64,000 bases of DNA from Paenibacillus_L residui. GTDB lineage: Bacteria; Bacillota; Bacilli; Paenibacillales; NBRC-103111. Shown here piece after piece: positions 34,511-43,540 of this stretch. Made by a program: the position numbers and the translations under genes. How positions within the stretch are numbered: position 1 is the first letter of the stretch; each line of letters opens with the position of its first letter. The stretch lies in contig NZ_JBHTIU010000016.1 of the NCBI RefSeq assembly GCF_042677205.1, positions 28,247 to 92,246 of the forward strand, written 5' to 3'. The notes under the pieces are model-generated. The model searched no databases. It had not been told where the DNA came from and was given only the letters and a program-made list of their open reading frames with translations.

Positions 34511-35572
34511 ATGAGCAGGCTTAAGATTGGTGTTATCGGAACCGGCAATATTTTCCGCCATATCCATGCTCCCGGTTGGCTGTCTCTTCCGGAGGTGGAG
34601 CTTGTAGCCGCGTGTGATTCGAATCGGGAGCTGGCGGAGGCTGCGGCCAAGGATTTCGGAATTCCGCGCATCTATACCGATTATCGGGAGATGCTGGAGC
34701 GCGAGGAGCTGGACGCGGTTGGAATCAGCACCCCTAACCTGTTCCATTCGGAAATATCGATCTTCGCATTGAACCGGGGAATCCATGTATTTTGCGAAAA
34801 ACCGGACGCCATCAATCCCGCCGAAGCGCGCAAGATGGCCGAAGCGGCCCGGCAATCCGGCAAAGTGCTGATGGTGATGCGGAACAACCGGTTTACCCAG
34901 GCGTCGCAATTTCTGAAAAGATATATCGACTCCGGAGCGATGGGTGATATCTATACCGGACGGACAGGTTGGATCCGCCGCCGCGGCATCCCCGGTCGGG
35001 GAGGCTGGTTTACGACAAAAGCTCTGTCCGGCGGAGGCCCTCTAATTGATCTCGGGGTTCATATGATCGATCTCGCCATTTGGTTAATGGGGAATCCGAA
35101 GCCGATGTCCGTATCCGCCTCTACCTATACGAAATTCGCAGGCACAACGATATCGGACCCGAATCTCAAGCAAGTAACCGGCCGGCCGGTCGGAGGGACT
35201 TTCGATGTCGAGGATTTGGCCTCCGGGTTCATCCGGTTCCAGAACGGGGCTACGCTGCAAATCGAGTTTAGCTGGGCCTCCAACATTGAGCACGAATCGA
35301 AATTTCTCGAGCTTCGAGGAACGCTCGCCGGCTGCAGCATGCAGAATGACGATTTGAAGCTGTTTACCGAGATCGAGCAGGTGCTGTGCGACATCACTCC
35401 CCGGTTTCCCAAGACCGGTGATCAGGCGCATCATCTCAACATTCGCCATTTCATTGACTGCGTATTCGGACGAACCGAGCCGATCATCACTCCCGAGTAC
35501 GGCGTTGACATGATTGAGATTTTATCCGCAATCTACGAATCGGCCGAAACTCAAACGGAAGTACGCCTGTAA
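34511..35572 (+). CDS. Gfo/Idh/MocA family oxidoreductase (thuA partner)
   Basis: A 353-residue NAD(P)-dependent sugar dehydrogenase. The N-terminal Rossmann fold opens KIGVIGTGNIFRHIHAPGW; GIHVFCEKPDAINPAEARKM contains the catalytic Lys of the EKP motif. The C-terminal alpha/beta domain includes GGGPLIDLGVHMIDLAIWLM with the conserved Asp/His. Paired with ThuA it is probably a keto-sugar-forming dehydrogenase of the ThuB type, which oxidises disaccharides at C3 (family inference). A bidirectional terminator follows. Confidence 0.9.
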   Translation: MSRLKIGVIGTGNIFRHIHAPGWLSLPEVELVAACDSNRELAEAAAKDFGIPRIYTDYREMLEREELDAVGISTPNLFHSEISIFALNRGIHVFCEKPDAINPAEARKMAEAARQSGKVLMVMRNNRFTQASQFLKRYIDSGAMGDIYTGRTGWIRRRGIPGRGGWFTTKALSGGGPLIDLGVHMIDLAIWLMGNPKPMSVSASTYTKFAGTTISDPNLKQVTGRPVGGTFDVEDLASGFIRFQNGATLQIEFSWASNIEHESKFLELRGTLAGCSMQNDDLKLFTEIEQVLCDITPRFPKTGDQAHHLNIRHFIDCVFGRTEPIITPEYGVDMIEILSAIYESAETQTEVRL

Positions 35573-35604
35573 CTTTCTGTGGACAGTCAGATATTCGAAA
35601 TAAT

Positions 35605-35645
35605 AAAATGCAGCCGCCCTTGGACAGGGTCGGCTGCATTTTTTT
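35605..35645. terminator. Bidirectional intrinsic terminator
   Basis: AAATGCAGCCGCCCT pairs with AGGGTCGGCTGCATTT, then seven U on the plus strand; on the minus strand it is followed by TTTTATTATTT. It separates two convergent units. Confidence 0.9.
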
Positions 35646-35709
35646 GCGGAGCGAGGTCAATGGCCTCTTCTTCATTTCCCCTTTGGAGGGACAGTCCTTC
35701 CTTTCCGCT

Positions 35710-37770
35710 CTATTCACCTGAATTCAGAATGCGGATTCTACCCTCCAACTGAGGGGAGATCGTCCCATTCTTCCGCACGTATTCGGTAAATGCATCTCTT
35801 AAGTAATGCTTGGTCTTCTGCTTTAAGACCGTGTTTTCCTTCAGCATCGTAAATTTGTCCCCGCCGCCCGTCAGGAAGTCATTGGCAACCACCTTGTAGG
35901 TTTTGTTTTTGTCCAATGGTTGACCGTCCATCGTCACTTCCACCAGTCTTGCGCCAGGCTCCTTCGAGGCGTCGAACGTGTACTGAATCCCGGATACCTG
36001 CAGGAAGCCTCCGGCAGCGGCCGGATAGCTTGCCAGGCTGTGCTCGAGCGCATCCCAAACCGTCTGCCCGCTTGCCTCTACCATGACAACCGTATTGTCG
36101 AAAGGAAGCGCGGCGTAAATTTGCTCCAGCGTGATGTCCCCGGCGGGAATGCTTGCCCGGATGCCGCCCCCATTTTGCAGAGCAATATCCGCTCCGGTCA
36201 AGTCTCTCAGACTGTCAGCCAATGCGTTCCCGAAATTGGATTCCTTCAGTCTTACTGTCTGTCTCTCGCCGTCCAATGGAACTTCCGCCGTGCCGATGAC
36301 CTGCTTCATCTTCTGATCCAATTGGCTGCTGTAGCGATCGATGATTTCGTTCACTTTCGGATCTGACGGAAGATTGTCCGTCATGAACAGGTGAGCGAAG
36401 TTCAGACCGATCATCTTTCCGCCCATCGTCTGAATGTTGATCTGATTAAGAACTTCTGCGTGCTTTCCCGGAGAGATGAGCCAGGTTCCCTCAATTTGCT
36501 TGGGGAAGTCCACCACATCCTGCCCTCCTCCGATTTCCACGTCAATGCCGCTTACCCGAGCCGGAAGCAGCGGATTGTCTCCATGCAGATGGGCCAAGGC
36601 AATAATGATATCGGTTCGGCCCCGCAATTCGTCGACCTCTTTCTGAGCCGCCTCGAAATGATCGGTGAAGCTGATTCCTTCGACATTTTGAGGATGTGTG
36701 TAATAATGGCTCTCGTCATCGGTGACGCCGACAATACCGATCTTCACTCCGTCTATTTCCTTAATAATAGAAGAATGCAGGAAGGAAGGCTTTGCTTCAC
36801 GATAGAAGGTGTTGGCCGACAGAAACGGAAACTGTGCGCTTTCCGCATTGCGCTGCATCACCTGGATCGGAAAATCGAAATCATGATTTCCGAGCACCAT
36901 GGCATCGTATTTCATCTCGTTCATAACCTCGATCGTCGAAGCTCCCTCGAACAAATTTCCGATATTGGTGTTATACGGAGCGTCTCCGGCATCCACCAGC
37001 AAAGTATTGGGCTGCCGCTTGCGGGTATCCTTAACGATCCGGCTCATTTTGGCGAGACCGCCAATCACATATTCCTCTCCTGCCGGCCTGTACGGCTCCA
37101 GATGGGAATGAATGTCCGATGTGGCAAAGACGGTAATGATCTTGAAATCGGGATGCCGCAAAATATGGTGCAAACTTCCGGCGGCTTCCTCTCGTGTAAT
37201 CGGCTCTTCTAGGTCGATTTCCTCCCTCAGAAGACCAAGCTTGACCAGCTCTTCCGGACCGTTAGCATCGGAATCCACGCCTAAAACGATCTTGGCCAGC
37301 ATCTCCCGCCATTCCTTCTTGGTGACGAACCGCTCCGGTGAGAAAATTCCCCCCTCCACTTCCGCGGCCCGAACCTTGATCAAGCCCTCGATATCCTGCA
37401 AGCCCCAATGATTTACGATATCCGAAGCAGACGGAATCGAGAATGATTCATCGATGACCCCGAGAGGATCGGAGTATCGGAACGATTTGTTCATCGTCGG
37501 ATCGCTTGGAATGATCGGTTCGATCGGCGTCAGATGAAAGCCTCGGACCAATAGCGACGCCGCTTGTGCCCTTGTCAGAGGCTGCTTGGGATAGTAAAAA
37601 TGATTTTCGAAGCCGTTTATGATACCGTCCCGGTGCAAATCCAGAATCGCTTCCTTAAAGGGGGAGTGTTCAATGTCTGAAAATACCGGATTTTGTTCGG
37701 CGTACGCCGGAATCGATACGACAGACATTAGCATGAACACGAGAACGGCCAACCAATTTCTTTGAGACAT
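35710..37770 (-). CDS. SLH-domain 5'-nucleotidase/metallophosphatase, surface-anchored
   Basis: A 686-residue exported enzyme with a signal peptide ending in PAYA. One clear SLH motif (FSDIEHSPFKEAILDLHRDG) and two weaker ones fill residues ~22-215 and would hold it to the cell wall. The metallophosphatase domain has FATSDIHSHLEPY, VDAGDAPYN and VLGNHDFDFP with the metal ligands. The 5'-nucleotidase C-terminal domain includes LQNGGGIRASIPAGDITLEQ and ALPFDNTVVM. It likely releases phosphate and nucleosides from extracellular nucleotides. GGAAG precedes the ATG at 37770; a possible start 13 codons upstream has a poorer site. Confidence 0.9.
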   Translation of the reverse strand: MSQRNWLAVLVFMLMSVVSIPAYAEQNPVFSDIEHSPFKEAILDLHRDGIINGFENHFYYPKQPLTRAQAASLLVRGFHLTPIEPIIPSDPTMNKSFRYSDPLGVIDESFSIPSASDIVNHWGLQDIEGLIKVRAAEVEGGIFSPERFVTKKEWREMLAKIVLGVDSDANGPEELVKLGLLREEIDLEEPITREEAAGSLHHILRHPDFKIITVFATSDIHSHLEPYRPAGEEYVIGGLAKMSRIVKDTRKRQPNTLLVDAGDAPYNTNIGNLFEGASTIEVMNEMKYDAMVLGNHDFDFPIQVMQRNAESAQFPFLSANTFYREAKPSFLHSSIIKEIDGVKIGIVGVTDDESHYYTHPQNVEGISFTDHFEAAQKEVDELRGRTDIIIALAHLHGDNPLLPARVSGIDVEIGGGQDVVDFPKQIEGTWLISPGKHAEVLNQINIQTMGGKMIGLNFAHLFMTDNLPSDPKVNEIIDRYSSQLDQKMKQVIGTAEVPLDGERQTVRLKESNFGNALADSLRDLTGADIALQNGGGIRASIPAGDITLEQIYAALPFDNTVVMVEASGQTVWDALEHSLASYPAAAGGFLQVSGIQYTFDASKEPGARLVEVTMDGQPLDKNKTYKVVANDFLTGGGDKFTMLKENTVLKQKTKHYLRDAFTEYVRKNGTISPQLEGRIRILNSGE

Positions 37771-38047
37771 CCTAGAGCACTTCCTTCGCCTTATAATGAG
37801 TTGTCTCATCCATTGTAACGGGCAATCTTCAACGCGCTGTTAAAACCATGTAATGATTTGGTAAAAAAAGCTTCTAAACGGAGCCCGCTCGAAGATGAAT
37901 AACCCGGTTTTAGAGGTCGCTTTTTATGCCAATAACATAATGGACTAAAAATCCCCCGGGCTCCTTTGTTCCATGCAGCAGAACATCTTGTCTCTACGCA
38001 ACACTTTTAATTAATCCAAATTTAATTGAACTTAAGCAAAAAAAGGA

Positions 38048-38077
38048 TTGACAAAACAAATTTAACTGGAATAGAAT
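38048..38077 (+). promoter_or_regulatory. SigA promoter of the mnt operon
   Basis: TTGACA (38048-38053), an 18-nt spacer and TAGAAT (38072-38077). It lies in the 413-nt gap 37771-38183; upstream is very AT-rich and otherwise featureless. Confidence 0.75.
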
Positions 38078-38083
38078 TGAAGA

Positions 38084-38105
38084 AAAGTTTACCTTGTTCA
38101 ACTTT
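38084..38105 (+). promoter_or_regulatory. Candidate MntR operator
   Basis: AAAGTT-N10-AACTTT inverted repeat with inner TACCTTG, similar to the AAGTTTGCC...-type MntR boxes of Bacillus. It overlaps the transcription start predicted from the promoter just upstream, and mntR is at 41999 in the same cluster. Manganese-bound MntR would block initiation here (inference). Confidence 0.5.
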
Positions 38106-38183
38106 ATTTTGCCTTCCTAACTATTTTCGCTTAAGGAAAGAGGGTCGCTTTTTTATTAAAAATACTATTTTTCGGAGGAATGA

Positions 38184-39170
38184 ATGAACATGAGTGGATG
38201 GAAAACCAAAGAAGCAAACTTGCAAGTCACAAAAAGAGGCTCGCTGAAAAAGCTGATGGCGGTCTTGGCCTGCTTGACTCTGGCCGTTATGCTGACGGCT
38301 TGCGGAACGAAGGACGCCTTCAGCGGCAGCGAAGGGAAAATTAAGATAACGGCGACAATCGGAATGATAACCGATGTGGTCAAGGAAATCGGCGGCGAGC
38401 ATGTAGAGGTTATAGGCCTGATGGGATCGGGGGTCGACCCTCACCTGTATAAAGCGTCCCAGGGTGACATCGCCAAGCTGGATCAGGCGGATATCGTGTT
38501 CTACAACGGCTTGCATCTGGAAGGCAAGATGGTCGAAATTTTCGAACGGATGGAGAAGAAGAAGCCGACCGTCGCCGTCGCGAGCAAGATCGATACCTCT
38601 CAACTGCGTGCAGGAGACGAAGAGATGGGAGAATTCGATCCGCATATTTGGTTCGATGTGAGGCTGTGGATGACAGCGACCGAAACGATCCGGGACGCTC
38701 TAATTGAGTTCGATTCCGCTCATGCGGCCGATTATCAGAAGAATGCAGACGCCTATTTGAAGCAGTTGGAACAGCTGCACAAGGAAGTCACCGACAAAAT
38801 CAACACGATCCCGGAATCCAGCAGGGTTCTCGTTACCGCCCATGACGCCTTCGGCTATTTCGGCGATGCCTACGGAATTAAAGTGATGGGACTCCAGGGG
38901 CTCAGCACCGCATCGGAGGCCGGGACGAAAGACGTGACCGATCTGCGTGATTATTTGATTGAGAATAAAATCAAAGCCGTTTTTATCGAAACCAGTGTCC
39001 CCGATAAAGCAATTAAAGCGGTCATTCAAGGCGCCAAGGAAAAAGGTCACGAACTAAAAATCGGCGGCGAGCTGTTCTCCGACGCGATGGGCAAAGACGG
39101 AACACCGGAAGGAACTTATATCGGAATGGTGCGCCATAACGTGGATACCATCGTTAATGCTTTGAAATAG
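38184..39170 (+). CDS. mntA: Manganese (possibly zinc) ABC transporter substrate-binding lipoprotein, TroA/MntA family
   Basis: A 328-residue lipoprotein. Its signal has an unusually long N-region (~24 residues) before VLACLTLAVMLTACG with the lipobox Cys near 40. The mature cluster A-I domain includes GSGVDPHLYKASQGDIAKL (His ligand), DPHIWFDVRLWMTA (His ligand), the acidic segment ARVLVTAHDAFGYFGDAYG-like region with a His, and FIETSVPDKAI with the Glu/Asp ligand. No long His-rich loop is present, which favours manganese over zinc. Cytoplasmic partners follow in the operon, and MntR lies at the end of the cluster. Confidence 0.88.
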   Translation: MNMSGWKTKEANLQVTKRGSLKKLMAVLACLTLAVMLTACGTKDAFSGSEGKIKITATIGMITDVVKEIGGEHVEVIGLMGSGVDPHLYKASQGDIAKLDQADIVFYNGLHLEGKMVEIFERMEKKKPTVAVASKIDTSQLRAGDEEMGEFDPHIWFDVRLWMTATETIRDALIEFDSAHAADYQKNADAYLKQLEQLHKEVTDKINTIPESSRVLVTAHDAFGYFGDAYGIKVMGLQGLSTASEAGTKDVTDLRDYLIENKIKAVFIETSVPDKAIKAVIQGAKEKGHELKIGGELFSDAMGKDGTPEGTYIGMVRHNVDTIVNALK

Positions 39171-39275
39171 CGGCAGATTCCGCAAACGGCGGGAATGCCC
39201 GGGATGCGGCTTCCGCCATCCGGCTGCATTCGCCCTGCTTGCAAGCTATCAATAATCTAAGGGGATGAAAAACAT

Positions 39276-40040
39276 ATGAATAAGGTGCCATTGAAAATAG
39301 ACAATTTATCAGTCGCCTATCAGAAGAAGCCGGTGCTCCGGAACGTCTCTTTCGAAGTGCCGGAAGGCAAGCTGATCGGAATTATCGGTCCGAACGGTGC
39401 CGGAAAATCGACGCTGATTAAAGCGGCCCTTGGACTTATACCCCGCCTATCCGGCGAAGTGTCCATCTACGGCCGCCCCTATGCCGAACAGCGGAGCATG
39501 ATCGGATATGTTCCTCAGCGGGAATCGGTCGACTGGGATTTTCCGACGAACGCCCTCGATGTCGTCATGATGGGACGGTATGGGCATTTGGGTTGGTTTA
39601 AACGTCCCGGCTCAACAGAGAAGAAAATAGCGATGGATTGTCTGGCCAAGGTCGGAATGACGGATTATTCCGACCGGCAGATCAGCCAGCTTTCCGGCGG
39701 ACAGCAGCAGCGTATCTTTCTTGCGCGGGCCCTCGCCCAGGATGCCAAGCTGTACTTTATGGATGAGCCTTTTGTCGGCGTAGACGCCGCTACGGAGAAA
39801 GCGATTATTACTCTGCTGAACGAGTTGAAGATGCAGGGCAAGACCGTCCTGGTCGTCCATCACGATCTGGCCACGGTCCAGGAATATTTCGATTGGGTTC
39901 TGCTTTTAAACGTCAATTTAATCGACTTCGGCCCCGCGGACCAAGTATTTACAGCCGATAAATTACAGCAGACGTACGGAGGCAGACTGACCATGCTCGA
40001 TCAGGAAAACCGCTCGGCATGGATCTTGAACGCGAGGTGA
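39276..40040 (+). CDS. mntB: Manganese ABC transporter ATP-binding protein
   Basis: A 254-residue ABC ATPase with Walker A GPNGAGKST, Q-loop YVPQRESVDWDFP, signature LSGGQQQR, Walker B LYFMDEPF and H-loop VVHHDL. YVPQR and the DFP segment are characteristic of metal-type (MntB/ZnuC/TroB) ATPases. AAGGGGAT lies before the ATG, 105 nt after mntA; no convincing terminator separates them. Confidence 0.9.
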   Translation: MNKVPLKIDNLSVAYQKKPVLRNVSFEVPEGKLIGIIGPNGAGKSTLIKAALGLIPRLSGEVSIYGRPYAEQRSMIGYVPQRESVDWDFPTNALDVVMMGRYGHLGWFKRPGSTEKKIAMDCLAKVGMTDYSDRQISQLSGGQQQRIFLARALAQDAKLYFMDEPFVGVDAATEKAIITLLNELKMQGKTVLVVHHDLATVQEYFDWVLLLNVNLIDFGPADQVFTADKLQQTYGGRLTMLDQENRSAWILNAR

Positions 40041-40046
40041 TGAAGG

Positions 40047-40982
40047 ATGTTCGGATGGCTGGAAATTTTCCTCGATCCTAATACACAATGGATTTTATTC
40101 GGCTGCATGTCGCTTGGATTAAGCAGCGGAGTCATCGGCAGCTTCGCTTACTTGCGCAAACAGTCGCTGATGGGCGATGCCTTATCCCACGCCGCACTTC
40201 CCGGGGTATGCATTGCCTTTATGCTGACGGGCTCGAAATCGATCCTGCTCTTCCTTCTGGGAGCTGCAATTGCCGGGATCATTGCTACCTTCGGCATTGG
40301 ATATATCACCCGAAACACAAGAATTAAGCAGGATTCGGCTTTGGCGATTACACTGACCGTCTTCTTCGGCTTCGGCATCGTCCTGCTGACGCAAATACAG
40401 CATAGCGGCAACGGCAATCAAAGCGGTCTGGATAAATTTCTATTCGGGCAAGCCGCTTCGATGATTCATACGGATGTAGTCATTATGGCCATCATTTCCG
40501 TCCTGCTTGTCGGTGCCTGCGCCCTGCTGTTTAAGGAATTCAAGCTGCTGAGCTTTGATCCCGGTTTTGCGCGGGGGATGGGATACCCCGTTACTTTCCT
40601 GGAGCAGCTCATCATGTTCCTTATCGTGGTGGCCGTTGTCGTCGGCATTCAGGCCGTTGGAGTCGTACTTATGGCCGCGCTCTTGATTACTCCGGCGGTT
40701 TCCGCCCGGTACTGGACCGAGAGGCTTGGCGTAATGGTGACGCTGTCCGGATTGTTCGGAGCCTTGAGCGGTCTGGTGGGTACATTCATCAGCGCCAGCG
40801 GCAATAACCTGCCGACCGGCCCGCTCAGCGTGCTGTCCGCGACTCTGCTCTTTGTCATCTCGGTCATCTTTGCCCCCCGCCGGGGCATCCTTTCCAAGTG
40901 GCTGCTGCGCCATTCGGTCCGCAGCAAGGTTAGACGGGAGGAAGCCTCCCTCAAGCTGGAGCGAAAGGAGAGAGCCGTATGA
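40047..40982 (+). CDS. mntC: Manganese ABC transporter permease (first of two)
   Basis: A 311-residue membrane protein of the ABC-3 (TroC/MntC) family with eight to nine helices. SLMGDALSHAALPGVCIAF is the family signature, and LLSFDPGFARGMGYPV the conserved cytoplasmic coupling segment. Starts 6 nt after mntB with GAGGTGATGAAGG before it. Its stop overlaps the start of the second permease by 4 bp (ATGA). Confidence 0.9.
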   Translation: MFGWLEIFLDPNTQWILFGCMSLGLSSGVIGSFAYLRKQSLMGDALSHAALPGVCIAFMLTGSKSILLFLLGAAIAGIIATFGIGYITRNTRIKQDSALAITLTVFFGFGIVLLTQIQHSGNGNQSGLDKFLFGQAASMIHTDVVIMAIISVLLVGACALLFKEFKLLSFDPGFARGMGYPVTFLEQLIMFLIVVAVVVGIQAVGVVLMAALLITPAVSARYWTERLGVMVTLSGLFGALSGLVGTFISASGNNLPTGPLSVLSATLLFVISVIFAPRRGILSKWLLRHSVRSKVRREEASLKLERKERAV

Positions 40983-41878
40983 GTACATTCTGGATCATTT
41001 TCACCGGTGCGCTGGTCGCCGGGGCCTGCAGCCTCGTCGGGTGCTTCCTCGTTCTGAGGAAGATGGCCATGATCGGAGACGCGATCAGTCATTCGGTGCT
41101 TCCAGGCATCGTGATCGCCTTCCTCATTAGCGGCACCAGAGACTCACTGGCCATGCTGCTTGGGGCCGCGGTACTCGGGCTGGTTACCGTTTTTCTCATA
41201 CAAATGTTTCATCAGAGCGGCGTTCAATCAGACGCATCCATAGGAGTGGTGTTTACGGCCCTCTTCGCAGTGGGCATCGTTCTGGTCAGCCTATATACAA
41301 GAAATATTGATTTGGATTTGGATTGTGTGCTTTATGGGGAAATTGCCTACGTTCCTTGGAATACCATTGAGATTGCCGGAATCGACATCGGGCCGAAGGC
41401 CGTCTGGGGTGTGGGACTCGCCCTTCTGCTCAGCGCCATATTGATTACCGCTTTTTACAAGCAGTTCAAGCTCTGCTCCTTCGATCCGGCCATGGCCGCC
41501 GCTGTCGGTATCCCCGTCGCCTTCTTTCACTATTTACTCATGGGACTCGTATCCGTGACGACGGTCGCCTCGTTCGAAAGCGTCGGCGCGATTCTTGTCG
41601 TAGGTATGCTGGTGGTGCCGCCGGCTACCGCTTATCTGCTGACGGATAAACTGGGCCGGATGATCACATACAGCCTGTTGATCGGCTGCTTCTGTTCCAT
41701 TGCCGGCTATTACACCGCACATCTGCTGGATGCCTCGATTGCCGGATGCATGATCAGCGTCGCGGGAGTTTTGTTCGTCATCGCACTGCTCTTCTCTCCG
41801 ACCCACGGCGTAGTGTTCCGCAAGCTTAAGCAGAGACGGATGACCCGCGACCATGCGGCGAGCAGTCCCGCAGTATAA
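40979..41878 (+). CDS. mntD: Manganese ABC transporter permease (second of two)
   Basis: A 299-residue ABC-3 permease related to the preceding gene: KMAMIGDAISHSVLPGIVIAF, then LCSFDPAMAAAVGIPV as the coupling segment and VASFESVGAILVVGMLVVPP. Two different permeases indicate a heterodimeric channel, as in Bacillus mntABCD. Translation is coupled to the first permease by the ATGA overlap. Confidence 0.9.
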   Translation: MSTFWIIFTGALVAGACSLVGCFLVLRKMAMIGDAISHSVLPGIVIAFLISGTRDSLAMLLGAAVLGLVTVFLIQMFHQSGVQSDASIGVVFTALFAVGIVLVSLYTRNIDLDLDCVLYGEIAYVPWNTIEIAGIDIGPKAVWGVGLALLLSAILITAFYKQFKLCSFDPAMAAAVGIPVAFFHYLLMGLVSVTTVASFESVGAILVVGMLVVPPATAYLLTDKLGRMITYSLLIGCFCSIAGYYTAHLLDASIAGCMISVAGVLFVIALLFSPTHGVVFRKLKQRRMTRDHAASSPAV

Positions 41879-41926
41879 ATCAGCCGCGGCTATCCTTGGT
41901 CACCGTTGGACGATAAGCAATTCATA

Positions 41927-41958
41927 GGGAGTCGGCCTTTGCGGCCGCTCCCTTTTCT
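41927..41958 (+). terminator. Intrinsic terminator at the end of mntABCD
   Basis: GGGAG...GGCC-TTTGC-GGCC...CTCCC stem followed by TTTTCTT. It separates the transporter operon from mntR, which is probably transcribed independently. Confidence 0.75.
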
Positions 41959-41998
41959 TACCAAATAGGTTGATGATGTCCAAGGAGGTGAACCATCC

Positions 41999-42451
41999 TT
42001 GCCCACTCCCGCAATGGAAGATTATTTGGAACAGATTTATCGGCTGATCGAAACCAAAGGATACGCCCGGCCGGTCGATATTGCGGCGCGCCTTAAAGTC
42101 ACTTCGCCTACGGTCACCAAGATGATTCAGCGCCTTCACGAATCCGGATTCGTCCGTTACGAGAAATACCGCGACGTTATTTTAACGGCCAAAGGGAAAA
42201 AGATTGGTCAGTCCACTGTCAGGAAACACGAAATCCTGGAAGAGTTTTTCCGCATCCTTCGCGTAGACGATGAGGTTGCCTGCCTAGAAATCGAACAGAT
42301 CGAGCATTATATCGGCCAGCAGACCTCCTGCCGTATCGCCAGTCTGGTTCAATTCCTTAAGGAGCATCCACCTATTTATCAATCCTTCCTGCAGCACCTG
42401 CTTATTCGCCATGCTCCCCCCAACAAGAGGCTTCCCGATCCGTCTGAATAG
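41999..42451 (+). CDS. mntR: Manganese-responsive DtxR-family repressor MntR
   Basis: A 150-residue metalloregulator. The N-terminus MPTPAMEDYLEQIYRLIE, begun at the TTG codon with AAGGAGGTGAA before it, aligns with the start of B. subtilis MntR and places the metal ligands Asp8 and Glu11 in register. The winged-helix DNA-binding domain follows (DIAARLKVTSPTVTKMIQRL). A later EIEQIEHYIG segment carries the Glu-Glu-His metal ligands, and KHEILEEFFRI the conserved His. It binds manganese and represses uptake genes; the adjacent mntABCD and the palindrome at 38084 are the likely targets. Confidence 0.9.
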   Translation: MPTPAMEDYLEQIYRLIETKGYARPVDIAARLKVTSPTVTKMIQRLHESGFVRYEKYRDVILTAKGKKIGQSTVRKHEILEEFFRILRVDDEVACLEIEQIEHYIGQQTSCRIASLVQFLKEHPPIYQSFLQHLLIRHAPPNKRLPDPSE

Positions 42452-42478
42452 GCAACCGTGTTATATGCTGCAGCCAGG

Positions 42479-43414
42479 CTATCCCTCCACGGCAGCTTGA
42501 TCGGCCGGCCTGGCCGTCTTCGTTCCTCGGACCGAACGGGCATGGACGGAACGGGCATATTCCGTCGGAGTCATACCTACGGCCTGTTTGAATGATCGGG
42601 AAAAGGAGTGTATGCTGCTATAACCGAGCCGTTCGCCGATCTCCGTCATATTCAGCTTTTCCTCGCGAATCCAGCTCTTGGCTTGCTCGATCTTCTGCTT
42701 GCCGAAACAAGCCATAGCCCCACCCCCAGTCTCTTCCTTGAATAACGTAATTAAGCGGGTTCTGCCGATTTGGAACTGACTGCATAGCTTATCAATGGAC
42801 AGCTCCTCAGAGAGATGTTCCCTCATGTAGGCGATGATTTGCTCCGCCAAAGCCTTGTTTTCGTTCGATAACACAGTCTTGAAAGGTTTACGAGCTGATC
42901 CGCCTCTCTCCCCTGTGCGAATCAATTGAATGAGCAAAATCTCCAGATAGTTGCGGATAACCTGCTCGCTGCCAAAAGAAGCGAACCTGTTCCTCCGAGG
43001 CAGCGACATCAGCGGAGAATCGACCGGAGGATCGAACGCCTCCCTTCCTTCTTGCAGCAAACAGGATAACAGCTGTCTCTCCCCTTCCTTCAACCGGAAT
43101 GTCTTTCCTTCAAAAAAACGCATGGCCGGGGAATCGCATACAAAGGACACTATAAGCAAATTGGGAGCCGTACCGTCAAGGGCATGACCCACATGGAACT
43201 CATTGGGGGTATAAAAAATCATATCCCCTTGCTGCAAAATTTCCCGGCCGGTCCCGACTTCGATCTCCACCTTCCCTTTATCCACATAGACAAACTCCCA
43301 GAAGTCGTGACTCTCCCCACGCGATCTGAAATGGACGGGAAATTCCTTGTAGACAAAGGTCACCAGCTGACGAACGGTCAGTTCCTCTCTTAAATCATAT
43401 TTCGGGTATCCCAT
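42479..43414 (-). CDS. AraC family transcriptional regulator with cupin domain
   Basis: A 311-residue regulator. The N-terminal domain includes GREILQQGDMIFYTPNEFHV, a typical cupin barrel. The C-terminal AraC domain reads LSEELSIDKLCSQFQIGRTR and ends SSIHSFSRSFKQAVGMTPTE. AGGGGAA lies before the ATG at 43414; a TTG 7 codons upstream is less likely. It is convergent with mntR and divergent from the oxidoreductase gene at 43541, its probable target. Confidence 0.9.
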   Translation of the reverse strand: MGYPKYDLREELTVRQLVTFVYKEFPVHFRSRGESHDFWEFVYVDKGKVEIEVGTGREILQQGDMIFYTPNEFHVGHALDGTAPNLLIVSFVCDSPAMRFFEGKTFRLKEGERQLLSCLLQEGREAFDPPVDSPLMSLPRRNRFASFGSEQVIRNYLEILLIQLIRTGERGGSARKPFKTVLSNENKALAEQIIAYMREHLSEELSIDKLCSQFQIGRTRLITLFKEETGGGAMACFGKQKIEQAKSWIREEKLNMTEIGERLGYSSIHSFSRSFKQAVGMTPTEYARSVHARSVRGTKTARPADQAAVEG

Positions 43415-43540
43415 TTCCCCTGCCCCTCCGTACAAAATGATAAAATAGTCGTCCTTGCCGCTAAAGCCAAACCCTCTTACTTAAGCCTATTATATGAATG
43501 AACGCAAGAGAAAAAAATAGGATCTCATGGAGGTAAAAAA

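Noticed and set aside
36391..37212. 273-codon ORF on the plus strand
   Set aside because: Entirely antisense to the SLH nucleotidase, whose family motifs are clear.
39171..39275. GC-rich stretch between mntA and mntB as a terminator
   Set aside because: Some short complementary pieces exist, but there is no clean stem with a U-run.
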